A stretch of 64,000 nucleotides of DNA from Maratus speciosus (GCA_963932465.1 OZ010787.1:18741936-18805935), one strand, 5' to 3'. Positions 39,519 to 50,761 are shown, counted from the stretch's first letter. Program-made: numbers and translations. Notes: generated by a model not told the origin, from the letters alone.

Positions 39519-39659
39519 CATGGGCGTACGCAGGATTTTCGTTCCTACGAGGGGGTGGGGGGTGAAAAATAGTTAGTAATTCTCTAAATATATCATTTTA
39601 ATATTACTATTCTCAAATATTTACGGGAGAGTCGCAGTGCTCCCTTGCGTACGCCCATG
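39519..39659. mobile_element. Short MITE with CATGGGCGTACGC ends
   Basis: CATGGGCGTACGCAGG at the left and CCTTGCGTACGCCCATG at the right are near-perfect inverted repeats around about 110 bp of non-coding DNA. A target duplication was not clear. Confidence 0.7.
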
Positions 39660-39720
39660 ACCGTAAGATTTCTTCGTATTGCTTCCTATATATATAAAAA
39701 GCTGGTAGCTATGTCGTGTT

Positions 39721-40418
39721 TAAAACCTCTTCTGTGTGTGCATAACACTGCAATCTTCAGGAACCAACCTCAAAAATTTATAAATCGCGCAAGTAACACT
39801 CATGATCGTACCCAGGTTACATTTTTTGTCGAGTTTAAAACCTCCTCTGTGTGTGCATAACACTGCAATCTTCAGGAACCAACCTCAAAAATTTATAAAT
39901 CGCGCAAGTAACACTCAAGATTGTACCCAGATTACATTTTTTGTCGAGTTTAAAACCTCCTATGTGTGTGTGCATAACACTGCAATCTTCAGGAACCAAC
40001 CTCAAAAATTTATAAATCGCACAAGTAACACTCATGATCGTACCCAGGTTACATTTTTTTTTTTGTCGAGTTTAAATCCTCCTCTGTGTGTGCATAACAC
40101 TGCAATCTTCAGAAACCAACCTCAAAAATTGATAAATCGTGCAGGTAAGACTCAAGATCGTACCCAGATTACATTTTTTGTCGAGTTTAAAACCTCCTAT
40201 GTGTGTGTGCATAACACTGCAATCTTCAGGAACCAACCTCAAAAATTTATAAATCGCGCAAGTAACACTCATGATCGTACCCAGGTTACATTTTTTTTGT
40301 CGAGTTTAAAACCTCCTCTGTGTGTGCATAACACTGCAATCTTCAGAAACCAACCTCAAAAATTTATAAATCGTGCAAGTAACACTCAGGATTGTACCCA
40401 GGTTACATTTTTTTCAGG
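39721..40418. repeat. Minisatellite, six units of 115-120 bp
   Basis: CATAACACTGCAATCTTCAG recurs at 39,741, 39,856, 39,973, 40,093, 40,210 and 40,327. Units 3 and 5 read CCTATGTGTGTGTG where the others read CCTCTGTGTGTG, and the tail alternates between CATGATCG and CAAGAT forms. This suggests an original two-unit block of about 235 bp that was amplified. A 222-residue open frame crosses it because most periods are multiples of three. I treat this as chance. Confidence 0.93.
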
Positions 40419-40439
40419 CGTTTTTGTTGTTAGGTGCGT

Positions 40440-40625
40440 TCGTAATTCTATAAATACGAAACACCTATAGTCGTCGTCTGGTCTATCCGTCTGTCTGTCT
40501 GTCCGCATATAACAGCGCAAAAACTACCCAACCGAATGTTTTGAAATTTTAAATATATAAATATTGCAGAATTTCGTCGAGTCTTTTCAAATTTTATGAA
40601 AATCGGTTGTATAGTTCAATTACAG
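40440..40625. mobile_element. GTCTGTCTGTC-type repeat end
   Basis: The sequence TCCGTCTGTCTGTCTGTCCG is followed by CATATAACAGCGCAAAAAC and an ATGAAAATCGG block. It matches a style of non-autonomous repeat common in arthropods. It directly follows the minisatellite, an arrangement seen in Helitron/Helentron-derived elements, but termini were not identified. Confidence 0.35.
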
Positions 40626-41670
40626 GGACAGTCAAAAGTATTCCGTTACATTACGGGCAATGTGAAAAAATTGTTTCAAGTGCATTTTAATGATGTTACA
40701 CACTTTTGGGAAAAATGAGATTGATATGTTTTTACGAAGTGCACTAAAATATACATTCTGTAGAATATGCGAAGCAAATAATATTTATTATTCATTTACA
40801 GGGGCACACAAAAGAATTTCGTTGCATAATGATATAGGGTAAAACATTGTTTGCGGCGCGTATTTTAATTATGTTAAACTTTGCCACATGTTTAATGAAA
40901 TTGCTGACGTAATGAAATTGTTGATAACGTTTCTGAGGTTTCCTGTATAATAGAAAGTGCATAGTATTTACAGGGACACCACATTTACAGGGAAATTTCC
41001 AACTTCTTAAAATTAGAAGCCCTCTTCCCTTGCAGACATAAATCAATCCTTAGTTCTGATGAACAGGATAATCAACCACTTGATAATTTCTGAATGGTAA
41101 TGGAATTTAGACTGATATAGTACTTATTTGATTTTTCATGAGATTTTGCTATGGAAACTTAAGTAAATTTCCCCTTTGAAAGCGAAAAAGTATTTTTTTT
41201 CTTTTTTTATATATGTATTTGAAAAGTAAATAATTTCTCAGCATCCGAAATTGCCTGTTCTAAAAATATTTTGTAAACATTATCAGTTTAGACCGTTTAA
41301 ATATAAGATAGCAACACAATTCATGGGTTAAATAAATATATATATATAAGTAAAATAAATACATAAATACACAAAAACTTTTAAAAGACATTTTACCTAG
41401 GTAGTGGATGGATATTTGAGGGAATAACGAACGCACACGCGTTTGTGTTCAGTTTTTCAATGCTGTTATTTATTAGAATGGGCAATTCCTAAGAGGAAAA
41501 ATATAATTTCACAGCGGTTTAAATTTACTACAGGTTCGAGAAGGATCGAATGTTTTTTTTTTTTTTTAGTAAAACAAGATGTGATACTTTTAATTGGCCG
41601 TACACCGAGCTGTTATTTTATTTTCTAGAGAAATATAAATCAGATGTATGGTATTTGTTCACGAAATGCT
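40619..41670. other. Diverged direct repeats, no gene
   Basis: TTACAGGGACAGTCAAAAG (40,619) and TTACAGGGGCACACAAAAG (40,796) begin two diverged copies about 177 bp apart. The rest is AT-rich without recognised features. Confidence 0.45.
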
Positions 41671-41960
41671 AATTAACATATATAAGATACACAAAATGTA
41701 AATATATTGCTTACAGGTGTCAAGTATGATAAAATCCTTTAAAAAAATATTAAAGTCATTTAAAATTCATAACGTTTTCGACCGACACTTACACGGTCAT
41801 CCTCAGTGAAAAACTAGTTTTTCACTGAGGATGACCGAGTAAGTGTCGGTCGAAAACGTTATGAATTTTAAATGACTTTAATATTTTTTTAAAGGATTTT
41901 ATCATACTTGACACCTGTAAGCAATATATTTACATTTTGTGTATCTTATATATGTTAATT
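41671..41960. mobile_element. 290-bp near-perfect palindrome
   Basis: The two 145-bp halves meet at AAAAACTAGTTTTT (centre about 41,815/41,816) and differ at a single base by my reading (TTACAC against TTACTC). Both halves contain a hammerhead-like motif. Such perfection means a recent inverted duplication, ongoing gene conversion, or an assembly or library artefact. Confidence 0.9.
41821..41865 (+). ncRNA. Hammerhead-ribozyme-like motif (right half of palindrome)
   Basis: Order on the plus strand: TTCA, CTGAGGA (41,825-41,831), T, a 5-pair stem GACCG / CGGTC with a 9-base loop, GAAA (41,852-41,855), ACGTTA, then TGAA pairing with TTCA. Both conserved boxes are exact. Stem III would be two A-U pairs around CG, with a possible cut after TTA. 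As at 38.7 kb, there is one extra base before stem II. The mirror copy on the minus strand at 41,766-41,810 also keeps both boxes. Activity is unproven. Confidence 0.45.
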
Positions 41961-43109
41961 ATAAATCAAGGTGAATTCTGCACTAAAAATTTTAACTTTC
42001 TATTGAAATGCTAATTAGTTGATAACACGTTTGGCGTATAGACATCTGATGAAAATGAAACTTTAAAGCGAAGAAAAAAAAGATGTCAATTTTCTAAGCA
42101 CTTACCAGTTTCGTAAGTGTGGTGTGAAAAAATGTGGTGTATAAAAGTATGTTTCAGCTATTATTCTATTCGATGTACAAGGAAAACTGTTCAACGATTT
42201 TACTTATTTTGGATTCATTTAAAATCAGTTTTTCTTGCAGAAAGCTTTAACTGCCGTTATACTCGTATATACGTTTTTAGGTAGATTTCGTAAGAAATAC
42301 TACCTGTTACATTCTCTCTATGTTGGAATTTCTGAAAATGTTTTGCAGATCTACACCGATCTACACCCCTAGAACCCAAAATCACCTCCAGTTAAAAAAC
42401 TTTATATATCTATCTATCTATATCACTTTTTTATGGACACGATATCTTCCGTAATTCTGCCCAAATCTCTTCCAAACGGATACATAAAATAAAGGGGCAG
42501 AAAATCTCGGTCAAGTTCGTTAATGGGCAAAATCTGACCAAGGGGTTGGAAATAGGGAGGGGTTTTGTGAAAACCGAAAAACCCCCATAACTTCTTAATT
42601 ATAATACATATCGAATCAGTTTAAAGTTATTATTACTTCAAGGAAAGGGCCAAAAATTTATGTATAACAGAATTTTGATAAAATTAAAAATGGTCTCAAG
42701 GGGCGAAAAAATAGGGTTTTAGGGAGAAAGAAATTCATAACTGCGTCAATTCTCAAGATATTAAATCCAGTTAAATTTATTATGAATCTACTTAATATTA
42801 TCTACAACAGGCAACTACAAATTATTATCTAAAAATATTGACAAGTTTTTGATAGGGTAAACTTACTACAAAAAGAAATTAAAAACGAAAACAAAAAAAA
42901 GGGGTGGGTGGGTTGAAGAAGAAGAAAAAAGTCCACAACTTCGTCAATTCACAAGATACCAAATCCGCATGAATTTATTATAAATCTTCTCAATATTATC
43001 TACAACTTTTACACTGACAAGTTTTTGATATGACCTATTCTTACAGCAAAAACAAATTAAAAATACATGGTGGTTGAAGAAAAAAATATCGTATTAAGAG
43101 TGTACTCAA
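41961..43109. other. Diverged internal repeats, no gene
   Basis: Between about 42,580 and 43,060 a block recurs roughly three times with strong divergence (ATAACTGCGTCAATTCTCAA near 42,740; CACAACTTCGTCAATTCACA near 42,933). They look like remnants of a tandemly repeated or element-internal sequence. No coding was seen. Confidence 0.4.
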
Positions 43110-43505
43110 ATCCAAACTGTATTTTTTCTTACGCATGTTTAAATTCATTTTTCTCTCAAACGCATCCAATTGGCAGGTTCTCTTATTCAGAAACTATATA
43201 ATGTACCGTATTGGTCGGTTTTGTGATAGAGGCAGAATATATTTCAAAAAATGATGTCAAAGTGGGCATTTTGAATCAAATTTCCGGAAGCGATAGTGTT
43301 GGAAACGAAAAATGTGGTCGTACTGAGAAAATAATTGTTTGTAAATCAAGTTCTAATTAATTGAACGAAAAATAAAATCACAGGACGCTGATAAATCTCT
43401 TCAAAAATCACGTCAGCGAGTTTTATGTTTTTTCTTTTAAAAACGAATCTGAAAATTTCGAGTTGTTGAGCGTGGAATTTTTTTTTAATACCGTCTTAAA
43501 ATGAT
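43110..43505. repeat. Dispersed repeat, copy 2 of 2
   Basis: Similar to 29,340-29,755 (shared AGGCAGAATAT, AATTTCCG and TTGAGYGTG blocks), with many indels. Confidence 0.5.
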
Positions 43506-43625
43506 TCTGATAAAACCAGCTCTTATATAAAAATGAACTTAAAAACTCGTCAAAAGCGGCCAGATAAAATTGTTAAAGTGGGTTTATCGCTAATCATGAC
43601 TTAGTTTTTGTTGTTAAAATTAGTA

Positions 43626-44221
43626 GGGGAAAGTAGGATAATGACGCTCAGCGGGCAATCACGCTCACCCAAATATCTCTAAACGGAATAGAATTGAAAA
43701 CGTGCGATCGGTATCGACACCTAGCGAACTTCATCGTAAGTTCCCAATAAGGATATAGTGATCGTCGGGAGGAAAGTATTTTTGTGTCCTCACGTTATTA
43801 GTTTGAAGTTGTTTTATAATGAAATTCTACAACATTTAACTTTTGAAGGTAAGTGTACACTCTTATTTTCAAATGTTATTTACTCATTATTTTTACAAAA
43901 TATATACATTTAGCTGTGCGTTCATGATTTTATTTATTTTTGTAGTGCTTTGTTACGCCAACTATAAATAACGCCAACTTAGATCTTGCATTCAAATTTT
44001 GAGCGCAATTACCTTACTATGTCGGGCATTACCGCTCAATCCATTGTTAATTAAATAAAACGGTTAAAAAAAATCCTAAAACTTTTATGCAAATTAGTTG
44101 ATTGCAAACTGTTCTTTATGCTTTGGAGTTATACTTCATTAATAAAATATTGATGTTTTGTGTAAATTTGACTAGCTATTCATGTTTTTCCTTAAGTGAG
44201 CGTCATTACCATACTTTCTCC
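43626..44221 (+). mobile_element. TA-MITE family (GGGGAAAGTAGG ends), copy A
   Basis: TA flanks lie at 43,624-43,625 and 44,222-44,223. The inverted ends are GGGGAAAGTAGGATAATGAC and GGAGAAAGTATGGTAATGAC. It shares GAAAACGTGCGATCGGTA and GTTTGAAGTTGTTTTAT blocks with copies B and C but lacks a block of about 345 bp that both of those carry. Non-coding. Confidence 0.88.
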
Positions 44222-44223
44222 TA

Positions 44224-45834
44224 CTTAACTTCGAAATCTACCTGCGCCTGTAAGCTGAGCCGGCAGGGAATTTTTTTAATATACCTTTTGAAGTAATGGA
44301 TTGAAATATTTAACTGACCGCAAACTAAAATTAAAACTTAAAATGACAGCAAGCGAACAACGCAACTTTTAATTAACCTTTTTAATTAAACGATTTGCCT
44401 CTTTTTTTTTTTTTTTTTTTTTTTTTTGTAAGAGTTTAAGAATGTACTAAACTATACTTTTTTCTGGCAGTTTCGTTGTTGTGTTATGCTGGTTAATATA
44501 TTATCATGAAGATTAGAACAATTCTTCCAGAAAATACTAAAACTAAAAAACTTAGTCATCAACAATGAAAGTAATAAAGAAAAATTTTCATGTTAAAAAA
44601 ATATTAAAAAAAATTTATATATATATATATATATAATTTAAATTTGTAATACGTGTTAAAAAATTTGTCCATAAATTATAAAAATATCATAAATTTAAGG
44701 AATATTTTTGTTTACTAAATTTTTTGAACACAAAAACTTTTTCTTCATTATTTTCGTGACTGAAAACTAAGTTTTTTAAGCTTTGGTATTTTCGGCAAGA
44801 ATTATTCTAAATTTTATGGTTATCTTTTAACTCGCACAGCACAACAATGAAACATACAGCAAAACAATTTAGTATTTTTCTTAAATAAGTGGTTTAATTA
44901 AAAGGGTTAATTAAAAGTGGGATTGTTCCTTTGCTGTCATGTTTTACCCACTGCAATTACTTAAAAAAGAAATTCATACTTATATGCAGTTAAATATACA
45001 TCCGATTATTACTGTTAAATATATATTAAAAATATAAGGTTGCTCAATATTTTTGGCCAAGGTTGTATAATTATTCTTGAAATTTAGTCTCACCTAGTCA
45101 GACTCCTCATCGATTACGTTTGATGAGTAATATATTTTGCTGTAGATCATTATAGCTTCATAACACATTAACCGTTTCCCTTACTTATATTCGTCCACGA
45201 ATCACTGATGCTGCAGCAGCTTTCAATCACATCATGTGAAGGAAGGTTCATTTACGCTGATCACTCTCTTGGCTTATCACTCTATTACTCGAGGATATTA
45301 CCTGAAACATTTACCTTATGGCTGATCAAATCGAAGTAATATGTTTTTCAGATGTCTCATGAGTTCCCATAGGGTATTTTATGCTTGTAATTTGTAAGTT
45401 CGCTATTTGGAGAATGTTGTAAATATCCAGGATTATTTGTAAAATTTGTTTAGATATTTCCATGATTTTTTTGTTATCTGCATATAAACTAATTGATAAA
45501 ATTTCTTTAATTAAAATAATAATTTATATCATAATGTTTCAAATTCAAATTCAAATTCAAAACTTTTAAAAACAATGTTTGTATATTTACAAGTTTTTCT
45601 GGTTATCGTTAATAAAATTGTTTTCGTTAAGTCTGTTGTTCTCACATGCAAACTAGCTACTTTCCGACATATTCGCGAAAAGGGCATACGATTTAAAGAT
45701 TTTTTTTTCAGTTTTAAGGTGTTTCTGATTTTCTTATAAAGATAAAAGATATTTCAGAAATGCAGTCAAAATTTTTATTTCTATCCAAATTTTAAGACAA
45801 TCGAGAAAGATCATTACCAGGGATCATTTGAATA
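44224..45834. other. AT-rich interval, no gene seen
   Basis: Contains a poly-T run (44,402-44,427) and a TA-rich tract near 44,616-44,634. Otherwise no recognised feature. Confidence 0.5.
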
Positions 45835-45836
45835 TA

Positions 45837-46749
45837 CGGGAAAGTAGGGGAATGGCGCTCACTTAAGGGAAAACATGAATAGCTAGTCAAATTTAGACAA
45901 AAAAATCAATATTTTATTAACGAAGTATAACTCCAAAGCATAAGGAACAGTTTGCAATCAACTAATTTGCATAAAAGTTTTAGGAATTTTTTTTATCGTT
46001 TTATTTAAATAACCATCGATTGAGCGGTAATGCCCGACATGGTAGGGTAATTGCGCTCAGAGTTTGAATACAACATTTAAGTAAGACAAAAGTCACATAT
46101 GTAGTTGTGTGGGCTGTTCACACCACTGCAGACTTTTTGCAACCACTTTACACATATTGTGTTAGACATATACTGGGCTACTTTTTTTATATTTAGGTTT
46201 TTTGATTTTCACCACTTTTTTGAAATCATAAAATTCTCCTTGTTTAATGACATATTAATTAAGGCGAAAACAGAAGAATTTTGCCATTTCAAAAAAGTGG
46301 TGTCAATCAACAAATTTGAATTTAAAAAAAGTTGCCCACTGGCAACACTTCTTCTGGAATTCTACGCGAGCGCCATTACCCGTTATCGCCATGTTGGGTT
46401 TTAATGCATTATAATTGGCGTAACAACGCACTACAAAAATAAATAAAAGCATGAAAGTACTGCTAAATGTACATATTTTGTAGACATAATGAGTAAATTA
46501 ATATTTGAAAATAAGAGTGTACACTTATCTTCAAGTTAGATGTTGTAGAATTTTATAATAAAACGACTTCAAACTAATAACGTGAGGGCACAAAAATACT
46601 TTCCTTCCGACGGGCACTAAATCCTTACTGGTAACTTAGGATGAAGTTCTCTAGGTGCCGGTACCGATCGCACGTTTTCAATTCTATTCTGTTTAGAGCT
46701 ATTGGGTGAGCGGGATTACCTTTCTGAGTGTCATTACCCTACTTTCCCG
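45837..46749 (-). mobile_element. TA-MITE family, copy B (inverted)
   Basis: TA flanks at 45,835-45,836 and 46,750-46,751. The ends are CGGGAAAGTAGGGGAATGGC and, inverted, CGGGAAAGTAGGGTAATGAC. It includes the extra block with an internal hairpin: CACCACTTTTTTGAAAT near 46,211 and ATTTCAAAAAAGTGGTG near 46,287. Orientation is opposite to copy C, which lies 0.48 kb to the right. Confidence 0.9.
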
Positions 46750-46751
46750 TA

Positions 46752-47225
46752 ATTTAAGGTATATTTCATTTAAAGCGAAATGAAAAAATCTATTTGATTC
46801 TTAGACTCTTAAGTAGTGATGCTTGCACATTTCATGTATTTACTTACAAAGATAAGTTAATAAATGGGCCAAGAAATTTCAAGGGGGAAATAGAAAAATT
46901 GGGAAAAACCTTAATTATTATAAAAAGCCCTTTTTGAAATTAATTTTCGAAAAAAGCATGATTTGTAACCTATGAATTTTTTAACAGAAATCGATTTCTA
47001 GAAGTTTCACATATGGGAACCCAAATTTATAGCTCATTAGGCTAAGTAATTTTTTAGTCATGTTTGTAATCTGTTTTGCAACGATTAAAAATGAACTGAA
47101 GATTAGGATTCTTACGTATAAATCTTCATAAACAATTTGACCGAATGATTTCCCGTTTGCTATTCAAAAATAAATTTACCAAAAAATTCAAAAATTATGT
47201 CAAGACTAGGTATTAAATAGACAAT
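46752..47225. other. Spacer between MITE copies B and C, no gene
   Basis: AT-rich, with no recognised feature. Confidence 0.5.
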
Positions 47226-47227
47226 TA

Positions 47228-48156
47228 GGGGAAAGTATGGTAATGACGCTCATAATGGTAATCCCGCTCACCAAGTATCTCTAAACAGAATAGAATTGAA
47301 AACGTGCGATCGGTACCGGCACCTAGCGAACTTCATCCTAAGTTCCCAGTAACGATCCCAGTAGTTAGTGCCCGTCGGGAGGTAAGTATTTTTGTGTCCT
47401 CACGTTATTAGTTTGAAGTTGTTTTATTTATAAAATTCTACAACATCTAACTTGAAGATAAGTGTACACTCTTATTTTCAAATATTAATTTACTCATTAT
47501 GTCTACAAAATATATACATTTAGCTATACTTTCATACTTTTATTTATTTTTGTAGTTCGTTGTTACGCCAATTATAATGCAATAAAATCCAACATGGCGA
47601 TAACGGGTAATGGCGCTCGCGTGGAATTCCAGAAGTGTTGCCAGTGGAAACTTTTTAAAATTCAAATTTGTTGATTGACACCACTTTTTTGAAATGGTAA
47701 AATTTCCCTGTTTTCGCCTTTATTAATATGCCATTAAACAAGGAGAATTTTACGATTTCAAAAAAGTGGTGAAAACCAAAAACCTAAATATAAAAAAAGT
47801 AGCCCACTATATGTCTAACACAATATGAGTGCACAATATGTGTAAAGTGGTTTCAAAAAGTCTGCAGTGGTGTGAACAGCTCACACAATTACATATGTGA
47901 CTTTTGTCTTACTTAAATGTTGCATTCAAACTCTGAGCGCAATTACCCTACCATGTCGGCCATTCCTGCTCAATCGATGGTCATTTAAATAAAACGATAA
48001 AAAAAATTACTAAAACTTTTATGAAAAGTAGTTGATTGTAAACTGTTCCTTATGCTTTGGAGTTATACTTCGTTAATAAAATATTGATTTTTTTGTCTAA
48101 ATTTGACTAGCTATTCATGTTTTCCCTTAAGTGAGTGCCATTCCCCTACTTTCCCC
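47228..48156 (+). mobile_element. TA-MITE family, copy C
   Basis: TA flanks at 47,226-47,227 and 48,157-48,158. The ends are GGGGAAAGTATGGTAATGAC and, inverted, GGGGAAAGTAGGGGAATGGC. It carries the same extra hairpin block as copy B (CACCACTTTTTTGAAATGG near 47,680 and its inverse near 47,756). Copy B against copy C is more similar than either against copy A. Confidence 0.9.
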
Positions 48157-48237
48157 TAGATATAATTTAAAAGATGTGATACAATTTGTACTTAAGCAAA
48201 ATTTAAATATAACGTTAATTAGTAGAGGTTATTACTA

Positions 48238-48320
48238 ATCGATTGGCATCAGTCACATTTTTATACGATGATTTGCGGCAAAGTTAGTAGAGGTGTTTTC
48301 TTTTTTCTGGACGACTGTAA
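48238..48320 (-). mobile_element. Right-end fragment of the CAGTCGTGG palindromic family
   Basis: GATTTGCGGCAAAGTTAGTAG leading to GGACGACTG matches the right end of the elements at 38.0 and 57.6 kb. A similar decayed fragment lies at 63,857-63,918. Confidence 0.55.
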
Positions 48321-48499
48321 ATGTCGCAATTATAGTTGCTGATAATGCTGATAGTTATTAGTACCTAACCAGAAAAATTCCAAGATTTCCATTATAAACT
48401 TACCAGTTTATAACGGAAACGATAGTTTCAATCAATAATTTAAAAGTGTTTCTTTCTTTTTCTTTTTTTTTCTTTTTTTTTTTTTGTTTTTTTGTTTTT

Positions 48500-49805
48500 A
48501 GGGTTCCGTACTTAAAAAGTAAAAACGGAACCATTATAAGATCATTCCTGTGTCTGTCTGTCACAACCATTTTACTCGTAAACTATGGAACGTGGAAAGT
48601 TCAAATTGGGGGAAGAAATAAAGACTATTGACCCATATATTTACAGATTTTTAAACATTCAGAAATATATTTAGGAAAAATGTAGAGCGGCTACTTAGGT
48701 TACTTGAAAAAAAAAAAAAATCTTTTTTTTTTAATATCGTGTGAGAGCTTTCGTAGCGCTGAACTCAAAAATACATTTCTTTTACTTTTAGGTATTATAT
48801 TTTCAGAGATATCGTCTCAAATGTAGCGCATGCCCCCCCCCCCCCCATCTATTTCCAAATCTGCTGAAACTAAAATTATGAAAAAATTGGAGGTAGTAGA
48901 CGTAAATTTAAACCTTGCAGAAAAATTATAGCGATGACCCTAGGTCACATAGTTTTTGAGAAAAGCGCACATATCTGTTACATACAAATTTCCTTTTGCG
49001 GGCTTTCAGCAAAGGTGTTGAGAAGCGCTGAAGGTACCTATCGTAGCAGAAGTATAAAAGCATTGTTGATAATGATTTTCGAAAAAAAATCGTCGGTAAT
49101 TAGCCGAGATATTAATCCTTAAAGACACGGACGGTTTGGACATACATAATGATGATGGCGGCGTACTCTATGTATCATTGGTTTTTAAAGCCTAGATAAC
49201 AACTTTTAATTATGTATTCGTGTAATGCAATGCCCAATAGCTGTACAAAAGCAATAAACGTCAAATTGTTAAAAACAGACTAATTACATTAGAATTAATC
49301 ACATAAATACTATGTGATGTGCGAATAGTTTGCATTGTGTGGACCTCTCAATATGCCTCCCGTGTCTTTAAAAGTTAATTAAAAACCTATCTGGAAAACA
49401 CGGCACGGACCAAGGCGGCATTGCAACTTTGCGACCTCCTTTCGAAGCGCTCTTAGCATAATACCAAGTTTAAACTTTGAACAAGGTTTTTGTTTTAGCT
49501 ACACTGCAAAAAGAAAAGGTTGTTACTGCGCTGAATTTAGTTTTATGAAATGCCAAATGAAATTTAAATATGCACTACTTTTATTGTCAGTACCGAATTA
49601 AGTTCATCATAAACATATTAGTATAATATTAAAAAAAGAGTTATACAGTATATCAATAAATAATATACAGCTATAATCAACCCTACGTTGTATAGTTTTT
49701 TACAAAGTCTTATTATTCTTTTAGCAACGATTTTTTTTTTATAATACAGTTACATATTTATTGTACGGAACTCTCTGTACGCGAGTTATACTCGCACTTG
49801 ACCGT
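48500..49805. mobile_element. GGTTCCGTAC-type repeat, resembles a lepidopteran family
   Basis: The left end, GGGTTCCGTACTTAAAAAGT, folds back with AAAACGGAACC, followed by GTGTCTGTCTGTC. The right end is TTGTACGGAACTCTCTGTAC with a hairpin GCGAGT-TAT-ACTCGC, then ACTTGACCG. From memory, both ends closely match a very common repeat in Lepidoptera. The interior is about 1.3 kb with no transposase. A terminal hairpin and GTCT microsatellite are compatible with a Helentron-type element, but the class is not settled. Confidence 0.6.
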
Positions 49806-50217
49806 TTATTTTTTTTCTCCGTATTATGAAACAGAAAATATCTTGTTCTTAAGATATTAAGAACAGTTTTTTCCTCTTTTTTATTGACTTACTTTTTTTT
49901 ATATATATGCTAGTATCTGTTTTAAAATTTAAACAATTTAAAATTGAAATTTCATAAAGGGGATTTGACTAAAATGTGGGAAATGTTTCTTAGAATTTGT
50001 TTAGATTGATTCAGAATTAATATTTCGTGAAAAAAAAAATATTTATTTGTATTCTGATGTAGTTAATTAATAAAAAATCTGCAAATGGCAGTTAAATATC
50101 AATTATTGTGGCATTAATTTTTTACATACTTTATCAGTTATAATTTATTTTAGCCGTCAATGCATAGAAACTAACACAAACTTAGAAATTTTCGACGTCA
50201 CTCAGAATCCTATTATA

Positions 50218-50761
50218 CAGGGTGTCAATAAAAGAATGTAGTTACAGATTTTAATAGTATCAACTGTAAGCGTTTTAGAATGTTGGTTCAAGGTCACAAA
50301 TAATGAGTAACTCAAACAGTTTTAGATAAGCACATGCGCGAGTACTGGTTTGTTATTTGCTCGCTTGCAGCGCCGCATACACAAAATGGTGACTCCTGAG
50401 CGTAAGGTGTTATTGCTGGTCTGAAGATTTAAAAGCCGTTAGAGCCATGCGATTTTTTCCTTTGGGGGCTTTATAAAAGATCGTGTCTACGTTCCACCGC
50501 TACCTAATGATTTTCCAGAGTTGAGACGCAGAATTGAAGAGGCTATCGCTTCCATTACTTCGGACTTGTTAACCGAAGTGTAGGAAGAATTGGACTTTAG
50601 GCTGGATGTGTGCCGTATAACTAAAAGTGCACATATTAAACATTTGTAAGAAAAAGTAGGTTAGTTTAACTTCAATTTTATGTATCGTGCGTTGAAAATA
50701 GTCTAAATTAAATTGTTGTAATATACCATTGAAAATGGGACATTCTTTTATGGACACCCTA
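50218..50761 (+). mobile_element. Internally deleted IS630/mariner-type transposon
   Basis: The inverted ends are CAGGGTGTCAATAAAAGAAT and its inverse GACATTCTTTTATGGACACCCT. The interior keeps the first dozen codons of a transposase (MVTPERKVLLLV, from 50,385), then jumps to its C-terminal region. This is how non-autonomous derivatives arise. Confidence 0.85.
50385..50649 (+). pseudogene. Transposase N-terminus joined to C-terminus by deletion
   Basis: MVTPERKVLLLV matches the start of a known transposase group. About 30 bases later the frame gives GGFIKDRVYVPPLPNDFPEL, then RRRIEEAIASITSDLLTEV, a TAG stop, and EELDFRLDVCR ending in ITKSAHIKHL. That is the group's C-terminal end (RLDVCR-x-T-x-AHIEHL in relatives). 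The catalytic core is missing. Confidence 0.8.

Noticed and set aside
39802..40470. 222-residue open frame across the minisatellite
   Set aside because: It is the translation of tandem units whose periods (117, 120, 117, 117) happen to be multiples of three. The minus strand is also open through parts of the array, and there is no start context or similarity to known proteins.
42048..42066. CTGATGAAAATGAAAC as a hammerhead core
   Set aside because: Only four bases separate the two boxes, so stem II cannot form.
46105..46404. 99-residue open frame
   Set aside because: It lies within MITE copy B. The same region in copy C is not open in the same way and the sequence is a hairpin block.
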